From positions 29,307,544-29,371,543 of the forward strand of contig OX457034.1 of the NCBI GenBank assembly GCA_949752745.1: a stretch of 64,000 nt of DNA, read 5' to 3'. Source of the stretch: Protula sp. h YS-2021 (Eukaryota; Annelida; Polychaeta; Sabellida; Serpulidae). The notes below the pieces were generated by a model, which did no database searches, was not told the origin of the DNA, and saw only the letters and a list, made by a program, of their open reading frames with translations. Position 1 is the stretch's first letter. Every line of letters begins with the position of its first letter. Below are positions 58,623-64,000 of the stretch, piece after piece. A program made the translations under genes and the position numbers.

Positions 58623-58955
58623 TTACAAATCAAGTATAGATACAATGGTATGAATCACTGGAGACCATTGGTCTTCAATGAACACTAACCAATGACTGAG
58701 TTCATCCAATGTAATAGCATCTACACCATATTTCTCACAACGTTGATTTGCATTCTCTAACACTTTATCTAAATGCATGTAATATTTAGCTTCATTCCAA
58801 TATGTATAAACAGATGCAAAATGACAAGTATGTTCTTGACACTCTTCATGTTGACAAGCAGGACAGACTAAATAGGCAAACTTTTTTACAGCGGATAACA
58901 TTTCTTCACAATAAGCTTTTTGCACAATATATTGTCTCAGTGTCATGTCCGCCAT
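58623..58955 (-). CDS. Helical accessory protein, FLxEC-like family member 3
   Basis: 110 residues, not recognised. A Cys/His group (CPACQHEECQEHTCH, near 31-45) may bind zinc. The remainder aligns by eye with the two other small minus-strand proteins at 59667-60020 and 60773-61171: a Trp (YTYWNEA), then DKVLENANQRC, an acidic loop, and a closing helix WSPVIHTIVSIL. The start is the first ATG of the frame, in good context (CACAATGG); the frame is open upstream without an ATG, so a spliced 5' exon is possible. The gene lies between NADAR and the integrase. Confidence 0.6.
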   Translation of the reverse strand: MADMTLRQYIVQKAYCEEMLSAVKKFAYLVCPACQHEECQEHTCHFASVYTYWNEAKYYMHLDKVLENANQRCEKYGVDAITLDELSHWLVFIEDQWSPVIHTIVSILDL

Positions 58956-59056
58956 TGTGCAGTCTTGAATCAATGCAACACAAGTTAAACATACTTCAAA
59001 TTTACATGTCCACACGTCTGCACACCATGACGGTTGGCAAGCAAATGAAAAAGTCT

Positions 59057-59494
59057 CTAACCCTCACACAACATTTCTAACAACTTTCCCATAATATTCT
59101 GACCAGGATATTCAGATGACACATGTTTCACACCAGCTCCCCACCAATGATCATACGTTGCTTCAACTAAAGTTTTGTCTTTACATTCTTTCAACTTATT
59201 GCGAAACAATACACACTGATCCAGTTTGACTTGTAAAACATCTTGCATTTTGCTTCTCTTCACTGTATGCCATAAAGGACATGGTTTTATCCCTTTAGCA
59301 ATACGTTTCGCTTCATATCCATTTCTGGATGACACAATGGCTGAAGCAATATCTGGACGGTGATGAAACACTGCTTTCTCATATTGATACAAAGCTTCAC
59401 TTGAGTTGAACACATGTCCATACTTTTCAAGTCGTGTTGGAAACATATTTGAAAGAACGTCCTTATGACCGCTGAATAGTACAAGATTCTCCAT
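59057..59494 (-). CDS. NADAR-domain protein (YbiA/DUF1768-like N-glycosidase)
   Basis: 145 residues, a whole NADAR domain and little else. Visible motifs are LSNMFP (14-19), SSEALYQYEKA (31-41), EAKRIAKG (61-68), W75, KMQDVLQVK (82-90), LVEATYDHWWGAG (109-121) and GQNIMGKLLEML (131-142). NADAR proteins cleave N-glycosidic bonds in ADP-ribose- or riboflavin-type metabolites, including ADP-ribose adducts on guanine. In a capsid-encoding element a role against host NAD/ADP-ribosylation-based responses is possible but is inference. ATG context AACATGG is good. It starts 15 bases after the small frame at 59510-59641 and lies about 100 bases before the next gene. Confidence 0.85.
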   Translation of the reverse strand: MENLVLFSGHKDVLSNMFPTRLEKYGHVFNSSEALYQYEKAVFHHRPDIASAIVSSRNGYEAKRIAKGIKPCPLWHTVKRSKMQDVLQVKLDQCVLFRNKLKECKDKTLVEATYDHWWGAGVKHVSSEYPGQNIMGKLLEMLCEG

Positions 59495-59509
59495 GTTGAC
59501 TTTGCTTCT

Positions 59510-59641
59510 TTATTCTGACATGTCGGTTTCTTCCTGTAATAAAATATCTTTTAATATATTTGCTGCCTCTTCTATCATATTCTTTCTTTGTTTACGTTGA
59601 AACCACTCACATAAAACTAAATTTGCTAGTAAGAAAAACAT
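59510..59641 (-). CDS. Possible 43-residue membrane-type small protein (or 3' exon)
   Basis: A short frame with a hydrophobic start (MFFLLANLVLCEWF), then basic and helical residues, and an acidic end. It fills the otherwise empty space between two genes. Alternatively it overlaps a 3' exon of the upstream gene: that gene ends near a perfect donor CAG/GTAAGT (intron from 59711), and an acceptor TTTTATTACAG ends at 59534 with the frame preserved to the same stop at 59510. Both readings use the same stop codon. Confidence 0.35.
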   Translation of the reverse strand: MFFLLANLVLCEWFQRKQRKNMIEEAANILKDILLQEETDMSE

Positions 59642-59666
59642 GGTTATGTCTTTGAGAAACAATTCA

Positions 59667-60020
59667 CTATGTTGTCATAAACATGATTAAAAAAGGTTTT
59701 ATATAACTTACCTGATAAAGCTGCTCGGTTTCCTCTGCTTCTTTACAACAATCTCTCAAATGATCAACCACGGTGAAATATACTTCCACATCAGTGCGAG
59801 CAGAATAAAGTGCAGCATCAAAGTCAAAGTCAGGATCTTCTTCTATTCCAGTTTTATGACATTCTCCAAGAAATCTTGAATGCAGTTCAATCACATCAAG
59901 ACTATGATGTACAACATCCCAAAAAGCATCCAAATGATAAAGTTGATAGTCTGGAGTGCCACAGCAAGCAAGTTTAGCAATCATCAAGTCAATATAAGCA
60001 TTTTTAAAACATGCGTCCAT
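59667..60020 (-). CDS. Helical accessory protein, FLxEC family member 1
   Basis: 117 residues, not recognised. Predicted mostly helical: YIDLMIAKL, DAFWDVVHHSL, HSRFLGECHK, an acidic loop (EEDPDFDFD) and VEVYFTVVDHLRD. The order W - FLxEC - DxDxA - closing helix is shared with the product of 60773-61171. ATG context AAGATGG is good, 24 bases after the stop of the zinc protein. The last 14 codons run through a strong splice donor (59711), so the spliced product may end differently from the one given here. Confidence 0.6.
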   Translation of the reverse strand: MDACFKNAYIDLMIAKLACCGTPDYQLYHLDAFWDVVHHSLDVIELHSRFLGECHKTGIEEDPDFDFDAALYSARTDVEVYFTVVDHLRDCCKEAEETEQLYQVSYIKPFLIMFMTT

Positions 60021-60044
60021 CTTGTTTCAGTGTCTTGTGGGCTT

Positions 60045-60692
60045 TTACTTTGCTTCACTGACTTTAAGTACTCCACACTTGTCGCAGAAGTTGCTTGGTT
60101 CACACAACTTGCAATTATACTTGTGGCAGTGGCAATGATAATCCTCCACATATCCACAAGCACCGCAATAGTCACAGGTAAGTCCAAGTTGATTTTGTAC
60201 GTTCATGTTCTCCAACTGAACTTCAGCCAGCCTTTTCTTGGATAGCTTTGACACCTTCATCCGACCATCCTTTTGCAGCTTGATGATCGTTTTCTTGTCA
60301 TGACATTCCTCACATGGTGATAGGGCTGAGTTGATGTTGTCCATCTCCTGAAGCAGTGTCTCCCATTCACCATCATTCATGTTGATGTGATGTGTGTATT
60401 CTTTCCCTTCAAACCGTGACGTGCGCACAAAACTCACATAGCGCATATCCAAGTATGAAATGACTTCAAGCCACTTCGTTTGCGTTAAGTACAGTTTGAA
60501 GCCAATGTCGCGTAAATTTTTCAAGCTTTGGCATACAATCTTCCACAAAGATGGTGAATAAGCACACCATCTCTCTCCACGTGTGATGCGTAGAAATGGC
60601 CCATATTCTCCATGCTCCACAGTAATGGTTAAGTTAGCACTAATTTTAAAGCTGCTGCTGCGCTGCGTTGCGTTGCTTGTCTTGTTCTCCAT
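60045..60692 (-). CDS. PC4-like plus zinc-ribbon accessory protein
   Basis: 215 residues. The N-terminal 120 contain LTITVEHGEYGPFLRITRGE, a Trp-containing helix (SPSLWKIVCQSL) and then YVSFVRTSRFEGKEYTHHIN followed by DGEWETLLQEMD (W110), the same strand/strand/EW-helix layout as the three small plus-strand proteins. The C-terminal part has four CxxC pairs (127/130, 173/176, 194/197, 203/206) with extra Cys/His at 187-190, a probable zinc ribbon or RING-like cluster. The frame opens 30 codons further up, but those overlap a TATA box (60770-60777), so the ATG at 60692 (GCCATGG) is chosen. Possibly a regulator; function unknown. Confidence 0.65.
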   Translation of the reverse strand: MENKTSNATQRSSSFKISANLTITVEHGEYGPFLRITRGERWCAYSPSLWKIVCQSLKNLRDIGFKLYLTQTKWLEVISYLDMRYVSFVRTSRFEGKEYTHHINMNDGEWETLLQEMDNINSALSPCEECHDKKTIIKLQKDGRMKVSKLSKKRLAEVQLENMNVQNQLGLTCDYCGACGYVEDYHCHCHKYNCKLCEPSNFCDKCGVLKVSEAK

Positions 60693-60769
60693 GGCTGCTA
60701 CAATGTACTGATGATCCACTCCCTCCAACTGTCTGCTGAGAAATGACTTCACTCTGCTGAGTTCACTCC

Positions 60770-60777
60770 CTTTTATA
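60770..60777 (-). promoter_or_regulatory. TATA box with stop codon inside, plus T-MARE
   Basis: Minus-strand TATAAAAG contains the TAA stop of the upstream gene (60773-60775). Just upstream, at 60788-60800, is the exact 13-bp palindrome TGCTGAGTCAGCA, the consensus of Maf/AP-1 type factors. The same palindrome and a TATAAAAGG box precede the polymerase gene. Confidence 0.55.
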
Positions 60778-61171
60778 CCCAACTATCTGCTGAGTCAGCA
60801 AAGAACTTGCAAAGTTTTGAATTCACTTCAACTCGTCCATGGTTGAATCGGACAAGCTCTGATACATTCGTCTTCAATGGAACATCATCATCATAATGTA
60901 AAATGATTCTTGCAGCCACATCTAACATGAGCTCAACTGCCCAAATTGTATTCACGTTGATAAATGCTAAATCAATGTCATAAGTTAACGGTAAATGTAG
61001 ATCTTCACATTCACGTAGAAACGAGCGGATGAAACGATCTCTTGGAATGGTCTTTCCAACAGCTTCCCAATGCTGATGTAAGTTCTTCACTTGCAGCATC
61101 CAATCCGATTCAAAAGCAGGAAGCTTTGAAAACACATAGTCAGCATAATTCACTTTGAAGACGTCATCCAT
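60773..61171 (-). CDS. Helical accessory protein, FLxEC family member 2
   Basis: 132 residues, not recognised. It shares with the 59667-60020 product a start of the type MDxxFKxxY, a Trp (LHQHWEAV), RSFLRECEDL, a DIDLA segment and a closing helix AVELMLDVAARI. The frame has an earlier ATG at 61207, but this is only about 19 bases from the TATA box at 61226-61233, so the second ATG (GACCATGG, 61171) is the likely start. The stop codon lies inside the next gene's TATA box. Confidence 0.6.
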   Translation of the reverse strand: MDDVFKVNYADYVFSKLPAFESDWMLQVKNLHQHWEAVGKTIPRDRFIRSFLRECEDLHLPLTYDIDLAFINVNTIWAVELMLDVAARIILHYDDDVPLKTNVSELVRFNHGRVEVNSKLCKFFADSADSWV

Positions 61172-61225
61172 GGTCTCTACACATCGATGAAGAAGCAATG
61201 TTGACATTGTAGATGGTTTTACCTC

Positions 61226-61233
61226 CTTTTATA
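61226..61233 (-). promoter_or_regulatory. TATA box before helical protein gene
   Basis: Minus-strand TATAAAAGGAGG lies 6 bases after the stop of the acidic protein gene and 54 bases before the ATG at 61171. Confidence 0.55.
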
Positions 61234-61239
61234 CAGATG

Positions 61240-62385
61240 TTACATGTAGGTTTTCATGAGATGTTTGTAAAATCGCGGAGTCATGTCATTGAAACCGTCG
61301 AGAAAGGTTGTTGGTAAACCGTTTGTTAGCGATTGTACCATGACAATCACTAAAAAGTCTCCTGGGGTCCGATGCCCTAGTATCCATTGAAACAGCATTG
61401 ACATAGTGAAATGTCCTTTTTCATAGAGGTAAGCCATCATATCATACACATGAATGCGTTCTTCAAGGTATTTGAAACCATGCAACATGACCTTTGCACA
61501 TTTGAATTCACGATCCTCATCCAGAGACTTTGGCGCCGGTAGAGATAAAGTCTTAAAAAGTTCCTCATGAAGACTTTTAATAAGTTGAATGAAACGTTGA
61601 GTCATAGCTTCGGAGAACTTTGGCTCTGACGCCGGAACATGTTCTGTGTTTCCTTCTAACATGTAGATGAGTTGAATGACGGTATTCACTTCTTCCGTTA
61701 GATACATGTACGTGTGGTTGTTGAAAAAGCCTTCTTCACATAAACACCATAAAATGTTACAATCAATCAGAGGAAGTACTGCTCGAAAGTTCCGTTTCAA
61801 CATTATAACATCTTCCTCAGTAACAGGTATGGTCTTACTCGATTCAATTTTAGATTTCAGCTGTTTGTCTTCTCCGTCATCGCTTGACATGTCCACTTCT
61901 GAATCCTCATTATCGCTTGACATGTCCAATTCTGAATCCTCATCATCATCACTCACTTCGTTTTCCTCATAATGTGCTAGATGCGCTTTTAACTTTGCAC
62001 TTAGTTGTGAGTTGTCACCATTGATAAGTCTATTCGCAACCCAGAACGGGTAGTCAGACCCCTCAGGATCTGGCATTTCTTGCTGCACTGCAGCGACATC
62101 TGATGGTGCATTTAATGCTTCCTCCTGAGGCATTGCTTGTTGCACTGTAGCGACATCTGATGGTGCATTTAACGCTTCCTCCTGAGGCATTGCTTGTTGC
62201 ACTGTCGCGACATCTGATGGTGCATTTAACGCTACCTCCTGAGGCATTGCTTGTTGCACTGTAGCGACATCTGGCAGAACAACTAACGCTTCCTTCAAAG
62301 CTGTTTCAGCGTCTTCAAAGAACGCATCTATCTCTTCCAACGATAATAATGTATCATCAAAAGTAACTGTTTCAAAGTCATCCAT
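61240..62385 (-). CDS. Acidic repeat protein with two CARD-like helical regions
   Basis: 381 residues, first minus-strand gene. Residues 38-108 are four tandem copies of a 19-residue unit (SDVATVQQAMPQEEALNAP), encoded by a 57-bp minisatellite. Residues 142-173 are a Ser/Asp/Glu stretch (SDDDEDSELDMSSDNEDSE) with many casein-kinase-2-type sites. Two helical segments follow, about 189-280 (LKRNFRAVLPLI, ILWCLCEEGFF) and 292-378 (LHGFKYLEERIHVYDMMAYL, YEKGHFT, a late aromatic helix). Each has the hydrophobic spacing and the 'L..n...L.....ll..L...g.f' start typical of death-fold CARD domains. If so, it could interfere with or imitate host innate signalling; this is a weak inference. The TATATAAG module lies 54 bases upstream of the ATG. 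Confidence 0.6.
   Translation of the reverse strand: MDDFETVTFDDTLLSLEEIDAFFEDAETALKEALVVLPDVATVQQAMPQEVALNAPSDVATVQQAMPQEEALNAPSDVATVQQAMPQEEALNAPSDVAAVQQEMPDPEGSDYPFWVANRLINGDNSQLSAKLKAHLAHYEENEVSDDDEDSELDMSSDNEDSEVDMSSDDGEDKQLKSKIESSKTIPVTEEDVIMLKRNFRAVLPLIDCNILWCLCEEGFFNNHTYMYLTEEVNTVIQLIYMLEGNTEHVPASEPKFSEAMTQRFIQLIKSLHEELFKTLSLPAPKSLDEDREFKCAKVMLHGFKYLEERIHVYDMMAYLYEKGHFTMSMLFQWILGHRTPGDFLVIVMVQSLTNGLPTTFLDGFNDMTPRFYKHLMKTYM
62062..62274 (-). repeat. 57-bp coding minisatellite
   Basis: Three near-identical 57-bp copies and a diverged fourth encode the 19-residue repeats of the acidic protein. The length is a multiple of three, so copy-number changes keep the frame. Confidence 0.9.
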
Positions 62386-62418
62386 GTCTATGTTGATAGC
62401 TGGTGTGTCTGACGATGC

Positions 62419-62463
62419 CTAAGCCTCGAGACACTACACTTATATACGATTTTATCATGCTGA
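62419..62463 (-). promoter_or_regulatory. Right inward promoter module with TATATAAG
   Basis: The inverted counterpart of 46383-46427, with three differences in 45 bases. The TATA box TATATAAG is at 62439-62446 on the minus strand. The upstream word GATTCAGCATGAT is duplicated here (about 62450-62485). Confidence 0.7.
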
Positions 62464-62519
62464 ATCAACGATTTCATCATGCTGATTCAGCACAATTTTT
62501 TTTTTTAGTTTGTTCTCCT

Positions 62520-62621
62520 GGGGGGGGGGGGGTCGGTACATAGTCTGTCCTAGGGGGGGGGGGGGGTCGGTACATAGTCTGTCCTGGGGGGGGGTACATA
62601 GTCTGTCCTGGGGGGGGGGGG
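62520..62621 (-). repeat. Right subterminal G-run repeats (tachyscan of left ~31 bp units)
   Basis: G-runs at 62520-62532, 62553-62566, 62586-62594 and 62610-62621 are separated by GTCGGTACATAGTCTGTCCT. This is the inverse of the left-end unit with a T/G change (ACATAC on the left, ACAGAC here). The stretch belongs to the 620-bp gene-free right end. Confidence 0.88.
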
Positions 62622-62630
62622 TCGGTCGAC

Positions 62631-63018
62631 CCAAAAAATGAAAAATGTTTAGAATCGTCTGAAACGGATAAATATGCAAAAATCACAATTTCGAGGGGGG
62701 GGGGGGTCGAAAAAATGAAAAATGTTCAGAATCGTCTGAAACGGATAAATATGCAAAAATCACAATTTCGAGGGGGGGGGGGTCGAAAAAAATGAAAAAT
62801 GTTCAGAATCGTCTGAAACGGATAAATATGCAAAAATCACAATTTCGAGGGGGGGGGGGGGTCGAAAAAATGAAAAATGTTCAGAATCGTCTGAAACGGA
62901 TAAATATGCAAAAATCACAATTTCGAGGGGGGGGGGGGGGGTCGAAAAAATGAAAAATGTTCAGAATCGTCTGAAACGGATAAATATGCAAAAATCACAA
63001 TTTCGAGGGGGGGGGGGG
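62631..63018 (-). repeat. Five ~78-bp tandem repeats ending in G-runs (right end only)
   Basis: Five copies of a 76-80-bp unit (AAAATGAAAAATGTTCAGAATCG... in part, then CACAATTTCGAG and 11-15 G). They end at 62706, 62782, 62861, 62941 and 63018. Copies differ almost only in G-run length and in one T/C (first copy TTTAGAATC). No counterpart exists at the left end, so the two ends are not symmetric inside the terminal repeats. Confidence 0.92.
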
Positions 63019-63386
63019 TCGGGTTCGTTGGCTTCATGTTGATTGACAGGTCGGGTTCATTGGCTTCATGTTGATTGACTCGGCCAAACCACTTTCGCTC
63101 CAGACAGCATCATCTCAGTATGACGTCATGATGACGTCACACATGGTCGCGCCTATCCTAACGCTTATCATGACTTCCGGTCCAGACATGATGACGTCAC
63201 TTCCGGTCCAGACATCATGATGTCACTTCCGGTCCAGACATGATGACGTCACTTCCACTCCAGACAGCACTTCCGGTCTAGACAGCACTTCCGGTCTAGA
63301 CAGCACTTCCGGTCCAGACATGATGACGTCACTTCCAGACAGTATGACGTCATCAAGTGACCCAGAACCCCCATTTATACCCTACT
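63008..63386 (-). repeat. Terminal inverted repeat, right
   Basis: Reverse complement of 45848-46226. It ends ...TTTATACCCTACT. It carries the same CRE and ETS clusters in inverse orientation and starts inside the last G-run. Confidence 0.96.
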
Positions 63387-63392
63387 TTCCGT
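63387..63392. repeat. Target site duplication, right copy (TTCCGT)
   Basis: Identical to 45842-45847; the satellite sequence continues directly as GTTGATCAAACC when one copy is discounted. Confidence 0.97.
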
Positions 63393-63470
63393 GTTGATCA
63401 AACCAACACAGGTTAAACAAGACCCTAACAGTCTGAGAAATCTGATAGATTCACAGCAGTTTATATACAA
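63393..63470 (+). repeat. Short unit interrupted by the Polinton (right part)
   Basis: The remaining 78 bp of the unit broken at 45847. It carries the run-2 markers GACCCTAACAG, AAATCTGATAG and CAGCAGTTTATATAC. Confidence 0.92.
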
Positions 63471-64000
63471 ATAGTGAAAATGGTTAATTTGGTGGATAGG
63501 TTAAATTTTGAAAGTGGAATATCTTTAAAAGTATTGGTGATAGAGAGACGGGGATTTGACGAGGTGATATGGCGAATATGAATTATGTATGATCCAGTAG
63601 TGTTTTTAGGCCATTCTGAGCCCTTTAAATTGCACTTTTACAAAGGCAAAGTTTTCTACAGGCGAGTGTTAAATGAATGGTTTTAAGAACAGCGAGATAG
63701 TTTTTTTATAAATAGATTTGTCTATTTCTTAGTGATTGGATGAATGATCAGATCAGTCCTGGAAAAAACTTCACAATAACTATGTAACTGTTTGATATAT
63801 TTTTTTAAAGTAAACCTTTGTAACCATATACATCCTTCATGTTACCAGTTACCAATACAAATATATGTAATGTAAGAAGCTACTAAATTTCAACTTACAA
63901 TTTAGATGTTTTCAGCATTTTATTTACAGTAGACTTTGTAAACCTAAATAATTAAAATGTACTTCTATTTCCAGCCGAGTGTGAGATGTGAGAAATAATT
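63471..64000 (+). repeat. Next satellite unit, cut by the window end
   Basis: The first 530 bp of another unit, joined at the usual short-unit junction (ATAGTGAAAATGG). It has GGATAGGTTAAATTTTG, the long-unit variant, so it may be a long unit or a mosaic one; the window ends before this can be decided. Confidence 0.88.

Larger units (their letters stand above)
45848..63386. mobile_element. Complete Maverick/Polinton (adintovirus-type) element
   Basis: A 17,539-bp element bounded by 379-bp inverted repeats (AGTAGGG...CCCTACT) and a 6-bp target duplication. It encodes all Polinton hallmarks with open frames: protein-primed DNA polymerase B, retroviral-type integrase with chromodomain, packaging ATPase, adenain-type protease, double-jelly-roll major capsid and minor capsid protein. 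The capsid genes mean it could be an integrated virus rather than only a transposon. Plus-strand genes occupy the left third and minus-strand genes the rest, converging near 52.6 kb. I see no stop codon or frameshift in any core gene. Confidence 0.96.

Noticed and set aside
60773..60782. Start of the zinc protein at 60782 and of the integrase at 58574
   Set aside because: Both upstream ATGs lie within or upstream of TATA boxes and would precede the predicted transcription start; the next in-frame ATGs have good context.
45848..63386. LTR retrotransposon or classic cut-and-paste transposon
   Set aside because: The DDE integrase could suggest either, but the ends are inverted repeats, there is no reverse transcriptase, and polymerase B plus capsid genes define a Polinton.

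Overview
The window is eukaryotic, almost certainly metazoan, nuclear DNA with two very different parts. Bases 1-45847 and 63393-64000 are an AT-rich, highly homogenised tandem array (a long-monomer satellite) with no convincing protein gene. Two length classes are present: a long unit of about 3.10 kb and a short unit of 1306 bp. The short unit is the long unit lacking about 1.79 kb, with the same junction in every copy. Each full long unit carries a tRNA-derived (SINE-like) segment with Pol III A and B boxes, an A/TAA microsatellite, and a CpG-rich island with GC-box, CCAAT and TATA-like motifs. None of these three is present in the short units. The host species cannot be named from the sequence; an invertebrate is my guess.

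Bases 45848-63386 (17,539 bp) are a complete Maverick/Polinton (adintovirus-type) element inserted in one short unit. It has a perfect 6-bp target site duplication (TTCCGT), apparently identical 379-bp terminal inverted repeats beginning 5'-AGTAGGG, and uninterrupted reading frames for all the hallmark genes. It therefore looks young and possibly still functional.

Element layout. The terminal repeats are packed with CRE (TGACGTCA) and ETS (ACCGGAAGT) motifs. Inside them lie C/G-homopolymer repeats, then a near-identical 45-bp TATATAAG promoter module at both ends, pointing inward. The plus strand (46.4-52.4 kb) carries a small unknown gene, the protein-primed DNA polymerase B, a PC4-like ssDNA-binding protein and three small proteins that look related to it. 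The minus strand (62.4-52.7 kb) first carries accessory genes: an acidic repeat protein with two CARD-like helical regions, three small paralogous helical proteins, a PC4-like/zinc-ribbon protein and a NADAR-domain protein. The virion and integration block follows: chromodomain integrase, packaging ATPase, two small conserved proteins, a putatively dual-acylated small protein, minor capsid, pX-like basic protein, major capsid and adenain-type protease. The two gene sets converge on a repeat-rich stretch with back-to-back poly(A) signals at 52.35-52.74 kb.

How the genes would work together: polymerase B and the PC4-like proteins replicate the linear genome from the terminal repeats; the capsid proteins, ATPase and protease would build and fill a virion; the integrase inserts it, its chromodomain fitting an insertion in satellite chromatin; the accessory genes (NADAR, CARD-like, the paralog families) are candidates for handling host defence or regulation. 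These accessory roles are inference.
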